DNA from: Metarhizium brunneum
Taxonomy: Eukaryota > Ascomycota > Sordariomycetes > Hypocreales > Clavicipitaceae
Assembly: GCF_013426205.1 (NCBI RefSeq)
Contig: NC_089422.1
Span: 992,001-1,056,000 of the forward strand
Length of the DNA stretch: 64,000 bases
Direction: 5' to 3'
Under the pieces are notes generated by a model. The model did no database searches. It was given only the letters and a program-made list of their open reading frames with translations, and was not told the DNA's origin. Made by a program: the position numbers and the translations under genes. This document shows, in pieces, positions 10,241-23,639 of this stretch (positions are counted from its first letter, which is position 1; every line of letters starts with the position of its first letter).

Positions 10241-11151
10241 TAGAAAATATATAAAATATATTAAAATCTACCCTCTGTAATAAGAGGGAAAACTATAATA
10301 TAAAGCTACTTTTTATTAACTAGCTTTATAGTATTCTTCTTAATTTTCCCTTTTATTTCTTTTTTTTTTCTTACTTTTTTAGTTATTTTATTAAGTTTTT
10401 TAACTTTTTTAGTATTTTTAGCTTTTAATAATATATTTTTCTTCTTATTAATATTTTTTATAATAATAGCTTTTTTATTACCTTTTTAGGCTTATTAGTT
10501 TTAATCCTTAAAATTATAATAAGTAACTTACTTATATTAGGCTTATTATTTTTTTTAGTACTAATTATAATTATAGTTATTAATTATTAACTAAGTTTAA
10601 TATTAATAAGTACTTTAAGAAGTAATATAAAGCTAAAAACCTATAAGTAGCTGCTTTATAAAGTAATTTATTTAAATTAGGTATATAAAGGCAAAATAAG
10701 GTAATTATAAAGAAAATAATAGGCTTTATAAAAGTCAGGACTTTATTAATTTATATTATATTAGATTACTCTAAGTTTTTTGGGGTATAACTTACATAGT
10801 TATAAGTTACTATTATTATTATATACTTTTATTAGCATATAAAGTTATAAATCACCTTTTAAGCTAGTAAATTTAACGTATTATAATACGTGTATATAAT
10901 GTTTTTTAAATTATATATTACTATTAAATTAGCTAGGTATAGCTATTAATTATATTACTAGTAGGTCCTGGTAATTAACTAGCCTTTTTTTTATTTTTTT
11001 TATTATAATTTCATATATTAAAATCTATTAAAATATAAATTATAATAGCTTAATATTTAATTTAGTTAAAGTTTTTACCTCCTGCTATATTTTAGTATAA
11101 AACAAAATCTATATACTATATATTAAAAGGTATATATTTACAAAAATAGTT
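10241..11151. repeat. RIP-degraded AT-rich relic of unknown origin
   Basis: About 0.9 kb with the same extreme AT bias as the retrotransposons but outside the left target duplication of element A (11152-11156). I see no LTR end here and no match to the gag, RT or LTR segments of A, B or C. It contains a perfect 16-bp palindrome centred on TTATAA at 10876-10891 and a few surviving CpG pairs. It was probably already present and AT-rich when A inserted at its right edge. It may be the remnant of a different element; identity unknown. Confidence 0.5.
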
Positions 11152-11156
11152 ATTTA

Positions 11157-11603
11157 TATTACAACCTAGCCGCAAGCTGTAATATAAATTATAAGAGTAA
11201 GCTAAATTATATAAACTACTATATAATATAAGCAAGAAAAACTATAAAATAATAATTAATATAAGCTATTAATAAAAAAATACTTATTATATATAAAATA
11301 AGTAATATAAGTAATTATAATAAAATTAATATAAGTAATATTATTACTTATATTTAAGGTAAATAATTATTATAATATATAAGAACTTTTAAATTTATTT
11401 TATAAATAAACTTTAATTTCTTAGCTTTTAATATAAATTATTATATTAAATAAGCTTTATTTATAACTTTTTAATTCTAATTATTTAATTATAATTTATA
11501 ATTTATTATTAATATAATAATTAATTACTTAAATTAATTACTTTAATTATTTTATTAATATAAATTATAATTAATTTATTTTTTAAAAATCTTAATTATT
11601 ATA
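11157..11603 (+). repeat. 5' LTR of element A
   Basis: 447 bp, same length as its partner at 34293-34739, and shares with it an internal AT segment (ATATATAAAATAAGTAATAT and following) not present in the B or C LTRs. Heavily RIP-mutated, but the inner start-side CCTAGCCGCAAGCTG still keeps CpG. An 11-nt segment at 11423-11433 is complementary to the sequence just inside the LTR (11604-11614). Confidence 0.92.
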
Positions 11604-12420
11604 TATTAAAAGCTTTTATTTAAATTATTATTATATTACTTTAAGTAATACTTAATAATTATTAATATAATATTATATAAGCTTATTATTATATTTAAAT
11701 TAAATAAAACCTAAAAAGAATTAATAATTATTTTTACTTATAAAATACTTATTAAAATTATATACTTTTAAGAATAAATTTAATAAATAAAAAAAAAATA
11801 ATAAAAATAAGCTATAATTATTATTATAATTAAAAAAAACTTAAAAAAAATCTTTAAATCTAAAATATTAAGCTTATATAATAGATTTTTAGGTATACTT
11901 TAAGGATTTTTTATTTAATTTAAAGCTTATTATTAATAATTTTTAAATAAAATAAAAAAATCTTTTATTAAAATATTTTATATAAAAAAATATATAATAA
12001 AAGTAATATTTATATAATTTAAACTTATTATAAAAAATTATTTTAATAAAAAAAAATTATTATAAAAAAGAAATTAATATTATTTTTAAAAATTATAATA
12101 AATTTAAAAAAGCTATTAAAAAAGCTTTTAAAATAATTAATAAAACTAAAGCTATTAAATATTATATTAATAAATTTAAGTAAAAAAAATTAATTTTTAA
12201 TTATATTATTTACTTTAAATAACTTATATTTTAGCTTAATTAAAAAAATAAGTCTTTTATATTAACCTTTTATAAAAAGCTTAAAAAAAAGTTAAAAATA
12301 AATTTTATAAAAAAAATAAACTAAATAATTTATTAAATTATATTATTATAATAATATAAATTAATAATAAATAATATTAATAATATATATAAAAAAAATA
12401 AAATAAAAAAACCTAAAACT

Positions 12421-12866
12421 TATTACAACCCAGTCATAAGCTGCAGCGTAGGTCGCAGGTTAGGCTGGCTATATAAGCCACAAAACAGTACAAGTATAAT
12501 AAGTAATAAATTAATAGTTAAAATAAGCTATTAATAAGGAAAAGTTTACTAACTATTTAATAAACTCTAAATAAACTAATAATATATATATAATTATAAT
12601 TTACTAGGACTTTAATAAATAATAAGTAAATACTATAATATATAAGAACCCTTAAATTCACTTTATAAATAGACTTTAACTCCTTAGCTTTTAATATAAA
12701 TTATTATATTAAATAAGCTTTACTTATAACTCTTTAACTCTAATTACTTAATTATAATTTATAACCTATTATTAATATAATAATTAACTGCTTAGATTAA
12801 TTACCTTAGTTATTTTATGAATATAAACTATAACTAGTTTATCCCTTAGAAACCTTAGTTATTACA
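12421..12866 (+). repeat. 5' LTR of element B
   Basis: 446 bp, beginning TATTACAACCCAGTCATAAG and ending in TTATTACA. The first 80 bp keep several CpG and GC-rich words (GCTGCAGCGTAGGTCGCAGG). The segment 12686-12696 is complementary, over 9 uninterrupted positions, to the sequence immediately after the LTR. Confidence 0.92.
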
Positions 12867-15800
12867 CGTTAAAAGCTCTTATTTAAATAATTATTATATT
12901 ACTTTAAGTAATATCTAATAATTATTAAGATAGCACTTATAATACCTACCTTATTTAAGGTAATTATATTATTAATACCTTAAAAACCTTAAAGCCTTAG
13001 ACCCTAAGACCTTATAATTAAACTTATATAATTATACTAATAAGTTAAGTAACTTAGCCTTAAATATTAAATACTTATATTAAAATAAAAAGACTTAAAA
13101 GAGATTATTAAGCTTAAAGCACTAAAACTTTATAATAGTAACCTAAGAATACTCTAAGAATTCTTAATCTAGCTTAAAGTATATTACTAATTTTACTTAA
13201 ATAAGTTAATTAATATATAAGTAAAAGTGTTATATATTAAAAGATATATAATAAGTATTATACTTATATAATTTAAATTAATTATATAAAATTATTTTAT
13301 TAATATAAGAAATAATTAAGAAGATAAAATAAAAGAAATATTTATTAATTATAAAAAATTTAAAAAAGTAATTAAAAAAACATTTAAATTAACTAATAAA
13401 GTAAAAACCATAATTATTTATATAAATTAACTTAAATAAAAAGGATTTATATTAGATTATATAGCATATTTTAAATAAGTTATTTTAGTACTAGACTAGG
13501 AAAATAAGCTACTTATATTAGCCTTCTTTAAAAAACTAAAAAAAGAAATTAAGAATAAATTATATAAAAAAAACATACTAAATAACTTCTTAGATTATAT
13601 AATAATAATAGTTTAAATTAATAATAAATAATATTAGTAATATATATAAAAGTAATAAGAAAAAGAAACCTAAAACCCTATAAAAAAAAAGAATAATAGG
13701 TAAACTAAAAGAAAAGGCAAGAAGAACTTATTACTTATAATTATACTTTTAATCTTAAATAAATAAAGCTTAATATTACTAAAAAGAATAATAAGAAAAA
13801 AAAAATACTATAATTATAAAAAACCAGGATATTTTACTAATAAATATAAGAAACCTAAGAAAAAATAAAAATTAGTACTAAAAAAAGGTAAAAAATAGCT
13901 TAATATTACTAATTAATAAAAAAATAAAATTATTAAACTAAAAGTAAAATATAAGAACCTTAATTAGACCTTTTATTATAATAATAATTATTATATTTAT
14001 ATAAGTAATAAATAAGAAAAAGAATAATTTTTAAAAGAATTAAAAAAACTAAGAAAAAAAATTATAAACTTTATAAGAAATAGGTTATAAGTAGCTAAAT
14101 AATTAATATAAGAAAAACTAAATAAATAATTAATAAAAAAGAAAACTCTTATAATAATAAAATAAAAAAAACTTTATAAACTAAAATTATTAAAATATTT
14201 AAATAAAAACTTATATTAAGAAATCCTTAATTAGGTATAATAATAAGTAAAAGTAAGGAAAATTTAAAGGGAATAATAATATAAAAAGAAGTAAAATATA
14301 TAAATTTTTACCCCTTTTAATAAATTAAAAAATAAAGTAAAGGAAATAAGTATTAATAATAATAATATAATCTTAAATACTTTAGAATTATTTAAAAATA
14401 AATAAAATAAAAAAGAAATATTAATAAGGCTAATAATTATATAAAAGTAAGCTATATAATAATATTTCCTTATATTAATAAGAAAATATTTTATAATTCT
14501 TATTTTAATAATAAATATTATTATAATAATAAAAAACTAAATATTATAATTTTTAAAAAAAGAAAAAGAAAATAATTTTAGACTCTTATTAAAATATATA
14601 AAGTATATATATTTAATATAAGTATTATATATATTTATAATATATTAGGTATATTTTATAATTAAGATATAATTAAATATATTTTTAATTAAAATAAAAG
14701 GATATTTAATTAAAGTATTATATTTTAAATAAAAACTCTTAAAATAAAAAGTAAAAATAATTAATAATAATTAAATAATAATCTTAGAACCTAATTTAAA
14801 TATACCTATTAAATATTAAGCTTATATAAATCTTATAAATATATATAAATTAAATATATATTAATTATATATATATATATAAAATAAGTAGTAATATTAA
14901 TATATATATAAGGGAAAAATTCTAATATATAAAAAAAAGTTATTACTTAAGTTATCTTAATATAAAATAAAAGATTATATAATATACTTATTATTAAATT
15001 ATTTAAAATATATAATAAATAAGACTAAGAAATAATATAAGTAATAATATAAAATATTAATAGTATATAAATAAATATAATAAGTATTAAATATACTTAA
15101 ATAAAAAAATTCTAAGGGAATTATAAAATTAATATATTATAATAAATAAAGGTTAAATAAGTAATATTATAAATAAAAGTTTAATCTTAAATATAATAAG
15201 AAATATATAATAAATTATAATAACTTAAAATATAAAAAGTATAAAAAAATAAAAAACTAAATTTATAATTACTTATATTAAATATTTAATAATAGGTTTT
15301 ATTTTAAGTACTTATAAAATAAAACTAGACTTATAAAATAATATTAAGAAATAAAATAATAAATTATAAAAAAATTTATTTTAAAAAACTTAAAAAATAA
15401 AGCATATTATTTATAAAAAAGCTATAAGCTAGTATAAAAAAAAAACGCTAATAACCCTTAATATAATCTAAGATAAATAAAGTAATAAAATAGTATTAAA
15501 TATTAAAGTTATAAAATATTATATTTATATACTTATAAATAATAATATAATAAGTAATTATATTTTACTTAAAGTTATAAATTATTATTAATTATTATAA
15601 AAATATAAAAAAATATTATATAAGTTAATTAATATTAAAGGAAAACTTTTTATTTATAATAATAGAATTATTAATTAAGAAACTAATTATCTTAAAGTAT
15701 AAATTTAAGGTTATTTAAAAGTAATTTAACTTAATATTATAAATATATTAAAATATAACCTAGTATTAAAGTACCTATAATTATAAGAGAGTAACCTATT

Positions 15801-16209
15801 AATTAATTAAAAAATAAGCTAATTAAAATAAAATAAGATTTTAAGCTAATAAAATTAATAAAATTTAAAAGAAAAAATAAAATTTTATTATAACTTAGCT
15901 TATAAATAAAATTCTAAAAAAAAGGAACCTTTAAGTAAGTTATTTAAGAATTAATAATAATAAATAAATAATATAAAAATAATAAGTATAAAGAAAAGAA
16001 TAATTAGATCTATTATAATAACCTTAATAGTATTATAAATTAGGATATAAATAATAATAAGTAATAAGAAGATAAAAGCTAAGATTTAAAAGGTTATTAT
16101 TACCTTAAGGAAAAACCTTATAAATATAAATAAAAAACTTAAAGAAAAAAAGAAAAATAAAAATAATAAAAATAATAAAAGCCTAATAATAAAAAAAAAA
16201 AAACTTAAA
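12867..16209 (+). pseudogene. Element B gag and early pol relic
   Basis: Coding remnant between the 5' LTR of B and the insertion point of C. At 13806-13850 fifteen codons keep exact CX2CX4HX4C zinc-knuckle spacing, but all four ligand positions (1, 4, 9 and 14) now encode Tyr, as G-to-A in TGY codons and C-to-T in CAT would produce. Upstream sequence aligns by eye with the gag remnant of A at 11640-12410. The following 2 kb should be protease and linker, but I cannot place the catalytic Asp. Stops occur in all frames. Confidence 0.75.
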
Positions 16210-16214
16210 AATAT

Positions 16215-16654
16215 TATAATAGCTTAGGTTCCTAAGGGATAAACTAGTTATAGTTTATATTAGTAAAGCTATTAAGGCAGTTAATTTAAGCAGTTAGGTA
16301 TTATATTAGTAATAGGTTATAAACCGTAATTAAGTAATTAGAGTTAAAGAGTTATAAGTAAAGCTTATTTAATATAATAATTAATATTAAAAGCTAAGAA
16401 GTTAAAGTTTATTTATAAAGTAATATTAGGGGTTCTTATATATTATAATAGATTACTTCTCTTATTATAATATTTCCCTTTAGATTATTATTATAACTAT
16501 AATCTTACTTATATAGATTATGGTTTCTTTTATAATTTAAATATAATAGTTACTTTAACCTTTAATTTATTATTTGCCCTGCTTATATTACCTTATAGCT
16601 TATATAGCTAGCCTAACTTATAGCCTGCTTCTTATATATAACTAGGTTATAATA
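16215..16654 (-). repeat. 3' LTR of element C
   Basis: 440 bp, aligned over its whole length by eye with the LTR at 23640-24079. All differences I noticed are C/T or G/A transitions, as RIP produces; I saw no indel. Its outer end reads TATAATAGCTTAGG on the plus strand and abuts the aatat target duplication. Confidence 0.92.
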
Positions 16655-17419
16655 TAATATCCCTTTTCTTATAGTTTTATTCTTAAGACCTAAGTTTTAT
16701 TTTATAAATAGCTTTATAGCCTTTTCTTTTATTAATAAGTTCTCTTTTTCTTTTATTTTTTAGGATATTTTATTAATATTATATCTGGTTATATTTTTAA
16801 GCTAAAATTAAATATAAAGAAAAATAATAATTATAAATATACTAATTTTATTAATATTATAAATTTATTTAGCTGCTTTATAAATATACCTTATACTTAT
16901 TATTTTAAAAATAGTAAATTCTATTATATAATAAATAAGAAATTATAATATAATAAGTATATATAGTATAATTACTTATATAATAGTATTTTAATAGCTT
17001 TTTCTTATAGGTATTATTATAGCTCTTATTTTATTTATATTCTTTTATTAATAATATTTCTTAGTAATATACTTATTAAAGTAATAAAAGAAACTAAAGT
17101 TAAAGGAGGAGAAGGCAGGTAATAAGCTATTAAAGCTTTATATATAGCTAACTAACTTTTAGTTTTAGCTTTTTATAGCTATAAATTAATTAGCTTAAAT
17201 ATAAAAAATCTAGAATTATATTAAGAATAAGAGTTTAAAATTATTTTATTATAATATAATAAAGTTAAATACTAAGGATAAGATTTTATTTACTTTAAAT
17301 ACTTATAAGTATTAAGTAATAAATAATTTAGGTATAATAGGTATTTTTAAAAAAAGTAATTAGTCTACTTTTAGGTTAAGTAAGGAGTTCTTAGATCTAG
17401 GTCCCCTTATACCTTTTAT

Positions 17420-20400
17420 GCTTTTTAGTAAAATTACCTTAATAAGTACTAGTATTTTCTTAAGTGCTTTATAGGTTCTTATATATTTTCTTTATATTTA
17501 TAGTCTTTTTACTTAATAAGGTATTAATATATTTTATTTTTTATCTTTATATCTAAGATTTATTTTACTTTATATTCTTTATTATTTAAGACTTTAATAT
17601 CTTTTTTTATTAATATATTATTTAATATTTTCTTAAGAAGTAAAATATATATTATAAGATAATTCCTTATAGTTTTTAATAATAAAAGTTTATAATTATT
17701 TATTAATATTTATTTTTTAATAATAAATAGTCCTAATTTTTTATAATTTAATTTATTACTTAGTTATATTATTTTAATATTTTATTAGAGTAAGTAAACT
17801 ATGTTTTCCTCCTTAAAAATTAGTTCCTTTAATTTTTTATAATTATAATATTATATTATTTTATTTTATATAAATTTTAATTTATATTATATTTTTTTAT
17901 ATAATCTTTTTAGTTTATTTACTTATAATATTATTTATTTTACTTATAGTTCTTTATATTATATTTAAAATACTTTAGGATTAAATTTATAATTAGTATA
18001 AGCTAGTATTTATTTTATTAATTCTAATATTAAGTTATTATAAGCTAATTATATTATAAGTAATTATTTAACTTAATTATTTTATTAATAATTAATATAG
18101 TATTATAAATATTATTTAAGTATTTAGTTTAATTTTTTTATTTATTTATTTATTTATAAGTAATATATAATACTTAACTTATAATTTATTTTAAGTTATA
18201 CTATAAATACTTACTAAAACTTAAAGGTAAATATACTTTTTTTATTTAATATAATTTTCTTTAATAGCTTATAATTACTTATTATTATTTATAAGAATAT
18301 ATATATAAGTTTTTTTATATTATTTACTTTTTTATATAGTAAAAAGTATTTATACTTTATAAGTTTATTTATAATTATAAATATATTATTATATTTTATA
18401 TTAGTTATTAGTTTTTTTAATATTAGTAGCTTTATAATATAATTAAAAGCTATTAATTCTTATAATTATATTAGTACTAGTAATAGTTATAATTCTTTAT
18501 ATAGCTTATATTATAAAGCCTTACTTTTTTTATATTATATATATTTATTAATAATCTTTTTAATTATTTTCTTAATTCCTAAAAAATCGTATTATTATTA
18601 TATCTTATTTAATATCTTATAAATTTCTTAATATTTATAAACTAAATATTTATATATTTCTTTAATATATTCTTCTTATAATTCTAGTAATATTTAGATT
18701 TTCTCTTTATATATTAGTACTTCTCTTAAGTAGTATATATATCTTATTAGTATATCCCTAATATATTATATATTATTTATTATTTATTAGTATATTTTAT
18801 TATATATTAGGTTTTTTTTTTATACTTTTAATATAATATTTAGTTATTTTTACTAAAAATTATTATTTTTATTAATCTTAAGAAATTATCTTATTATTAT
18901 AAGTACTTTTATATTATAATTATTTTTTTAACTTAAAGTATTTACTTATTTATTTTTAGATTCTTTTTAATAAATAATTTTATAATTAAATTCTAAAAAA
19001 TATTTAGCTTATTAAATTTATTATTTATTTAATTATTATATTATTATAAAATAAAAAATATTCTTATAATTAATATATATCTTAACTTTATATTTATTTT
19101 TTATAAAATAATATTTAAATTTCTTAAAAGTATTAATAATTATTAAGAATTCTTTATTATAAATAAGGTAATTAAGTTCTACTTTATAAAGTTTTTTTAA
19201 GTAAAATATAATAAGATATAATTTCTTATTATTATCTTTTTATTTAATTTATACTCTTAAAGTAAAATTTAAAAAATTAGTTTTTAATTTTATTTTTTTT
19301 TTTAGGTTAAAAGTTCTTAAAATAGGTTTAAATATAATAAGTTCTTTAATTTTATTAAAAGTATATTATACCTTATTATTTTAATTTTATTACTTATTTT
19401 TCTTAATAAGTTTATTTAAAAGTATTATAATTTTATTATAACTCTTAATAAATCTTTTATAATAGTTTATAAAGCTCTTAAAGCTTTATATATTCTTAAT
19501 ATTTTTTAATATTAGCTAGTTTCTTATTACCTTTACTTTAGATTTTTTTATTTATATTTTATTTAATTATATTATATATCTTAAAAAGTTTACTTCTTAT
19601 ATATAAAATTTATTTTTTATTAGTTTTATTAATAATTTTATGTTTTATAATGCTTATAATACCTTATATATATATCTTTTATAGTTTTTTAGGGTTTTTA
19701 AGAAGATTAATATATTATTTAAATATACTATTATAAAATTATTTAAATATTTTTATAATATATTATTAATTATTTATTAAAATATTATTAATATATTAAT
19801 AAGCTTAAATAATATTATTAAGTATTTAAATAATTTAAACTTTATTTTAAAAGCTATCTTTTATTTATAATCTTTTTTTATTTAAATTAAATTATATATT
19901 CTTTTTAGGTTTAAAGTAATAAATTAATTTATTTTATATAATTAATCTTATAATTCTAATATAAGTAATAATAATATTTAATCTTTTATAATAATTATAT
20001 TTAATTACTAATAATTTACTATTAATTATAGTTTTTTATTCTTTTTTAGAATAAATATAATTAGGTATTTAGCTTTTAATATAAATACTTTAATATAGCT
20101 TTTTATTAGTATTTTATTAATATATTCTTATAATATTTTAAGTTCTTTTATATTTAAGTTATAAATCTTATAAAATATTATTAATTTTTTATTTATTAAG
20201 TTAATTTAATAATTTTATTAATTATATTCTAATAGTTTAGTTTTTAATTCTTTTATAAATAATTTTTTATATTTTTAGTATTTTTTAGGAATATTCTTAA
20301 GTTTTTTTTTTTTTATTATTAAGCTTTTATTATTTTTATTATTTTTATTCTTTTTTTTTTTTTTAAGTTTCTTATTTATATTTATAAGGTTTTTTCTTAA

Positions 20401-23400
20401 GGTAATAATAACCTTTTAGATCTTAGCTTTTATTTTCTTATTACTTATTATTATTTATATTCTAGTTTATAATATTATTAAGGTTATTATAATAGATTTA
20501 ATTATTTTAACTGCTTTTTTACTACTTATTTATTATTATTAGTCCTTAAATAACTTACTTAAAGGTTCTTTTTTTTTAGAATTTTATTTATAAGTTAAAT
20601 TATAATAAAATTTTATTTTTTCTTTTAAATTTTATTAATTTTATTAGCTTAAAGTCTTATTTTACTTTAATTAGCTTATTTTTTAGTTAATTAATAGGTT
20701 ACTCTTTTATAATTATAGGTATTTTAATACTAGGTTATATTTTAATATATTTATAATATTAAGTTAAATTACTTTTAAATAACCTTAAATTTATACTTTA
20801 AGATAATTAGTTTTTTAGTTAATAATTTTATTATTATAAGTAAAAAGTTTTCTTTTAATATTAATTAACTTATATAATATCTTTTTATGTTTTTATAGTA
20901 ATTAGTAATAATTTATAACTTTAAGTAAAATATAATTACTTATTATATTATTATTTATAAATATATAAATATAATATTTTATAATTTTAGTATTTAATAT
21001 TATCTTATTACTTTATTTATTTTAGGTTATATTAAGGGTTATTAATATTTTTCTTTTTATATTAGCTTATAGCCCTTTTATAGATAGTATGCCTTATTTT
21101 TTAAGTTTTTTAAAATAGATTTTTTTATGATTTATTATTTTATTTCTTAGTATTATTTTATAAGTTTAGTTTTATTTTATAAGTACTTAAAGTAAAACCT
21201 ATTATTAAATATTTAATATAAGTAGTTATAAATTTAATTTTTTATTTTTTTATATTTTTTATATATTAGGTTATTATAGTTTATTATATATTTTTTATTA
21301 TATTTAGGGTTAAACTTTTATTTATTATATTACTTATTTAGATTTTATTTATTATAATATATTAATTTTATAATTCCCTTAGGGTCTTTTTATTTAAGTA
21401 TATTTAATACTTATTATATTTATTTATATATTATTAGTATTTTATATTATTACTTATATTATTCCTTAGTTTTATTTATTATATATTTTAAATAATTTAA
21501 TAGTAGATATATTATATAATTTTTTATTTTATATTAAGATAACTTAAGTAATAATTCTTTTTTATATATTAGGATTTTTCTCTTATATATATACTAATAT
21601 TATTACCTATTTTTTATATATATATATAATTAATATATATTTAATTTATATATATTTATAAAGTTTATATAAGCTTAATATTTAATAGGTATATTTAAAT
21701 TAGGTTCTAAAATTATTATTTAATTATTATTAATTATTTTTACTTTTTATTTTAGAAGTTCTTATTTAAAGTATAATACCTTAATTAAATATTCTTTTAT
21801 TTTAATTAAAAATATATTTAATTATATTTTAATTTAAAAGTATACTTAATATATTATAAATATATATAATACTTATATTAAATATATATACTTTATATAT
21901 CTTAGTAAGAGTCTAGGATTATTTTTTTTTTCTTTTTTTAAAAACTATAATATTTGATTTTTTATTATTATAATAATATTTATTATTAGAATAAAAATTA
22001 TAAAATATTTTCTTATTAATATAAGGAAATATTATTATATAGCTTATTCTTATATAATTATTAGCTTTATAAGTGTTTTTTCCTTATTTTATTTATTTTT
22101 AAATACTTTTAAAGTATTTAAAATTATATTATTATTATTAATACTTATTTCCTTTATTTTATCTTTTAGTTTATTAAAGGTAATAAAGATTTATATATTT
22201 TATTTCTTCTTATATTATTATTTCCTTTAAATTTTTTTTATTTTTACTTATTATTATACTTAATTAAGAATTTCTTAGTATAAGTTTTTATTTAAATATT
22301 TTAGTGATTTTAGTTTATAAAGTTTCTTTTATTTTATTATTATAAGTATTTTTTTTTTTATTAATTATTTATTTAGGTCTTTTTATATTAGTTATTTAAT
22401 TACTTATAACCTATTTTTTATAAAGTTTTATAATTTTTTTTTTTAGTTTTCTTAGTTTTTTTAAAGATTATTCTTTTTTTTATTTATTACTTATATAAAT
22501 ATAATAGTTATTATTATAATAAAAGGTTTAGTTAAGGTTTTTATATTTTACCTTTAATTTAATAACTTTAATTTTTTATTAATTAATAGAATTAAGTTAT
22601 TTCTTATTTCTTTTTAATATTAGCTTTTATTTTTTTTTAGGTTTCTTATATTTATTAATAAAATATCTTAGTTTTTTATAATTATAATATTTCTTTTCCT
22701 TTTTATTATTTTTTTTAGTAATATTAAGCTTTATTTATTTAGGGTTAAAAGTATAATTATAAGTAATAGGTTTATTATACTTCTTATATTAATTAGCTTA
22801 ATAACTTTTTCTTTTAATAAGGCTTTAGGTTTTTTTACCTTATTTCTTTTATATATATTACTAATATTATTTATTATTAATTTATATTATTATAATAATA
22901 TAATTTAATAAGTTATTTAGTTTATTTTTTTTATAAAGTTTATTTTTAATTTTTTCCTTAAGTTTCTTATAAAAGGTTAATATAAGAGGTTTATTTTCTT
23001 AGTTAAGCTAAGATATAAGTTATTTAAAGTAAGTAATATAATTAGATATTAATCTCTTTTACTTAAGCTTATTAATATAGTACTTAATAGCTTTAGCTTT
23101 ATTAATTATTTTAAAGGCTTTTTTAATAGCTTTTTTAAACTTATTATAACTTTTAAAAATAGTATTAGTTTCTTCTTTATAGTTATTTTTTTTTTATTAA
23201 GATAGTCCCTTATAATAGGTTTAAATTATATAAGTATTACTTTTATTATATACTTTTTTATGTATAATACTTTAATAAAGAATTCTTTTATTTTAATTAA
23301 GAATTATTAATAATAAGCCTTAAGTTAAGTAAGGAATTCTTAAAGTATATCTAGGGATTTATTATATAGTTTTAGTATTTTAGGTCTAAGAATTTCTCTT

Positions 23401-23639
23401 AAGTTCTTTTTAATTATAATAGTAATTATAGCTTATTTTTATTATTTTTTTTTTATTTATTAGACTTATTCTTAAAAGCATATAATTTTAATAAGTATTT
23501 TATAAGTAAAAATAATTATTAATTCCTCTTAGGTTTTATTTAATTTAAATATAATAATAGTTTTATATAGTATTATATTAATAGTTATTAGGTATTACTT
23601 AAAGTAATATAATAATAGTTTAAATAAGAGCTTTTAATA
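17420..23639 (-). pseudogene. Element C gag-pol relic
   Basis: Minus-strand coding remnant running from inside the 5' LTR towards the chromodomain. Legible pieces are the Tyr-substituted CCHC spacing at 22689-22645, a reverse transcriptase core reading FIIVYLNNILIF around 19740-19700 (the family has YLDD, both Asp codons changed by G-to-A), and a chromodomain-like stretch ending near 17,420. Stops interrupt each domain. The 11 nt directly after the LTR (23639-23629 on the minus strand) pair perfectly with an internal LTR segment at 23820-23810. Confidence 0.8.

Noticed and set aside
12867..12880. tRNA-type primer binding site after the element B LTR
   Set aside because: There is no TGG start and no match to a tRNA 3' end that I can see, whereas pairing with the element's own LTR is consistent in all three copies.
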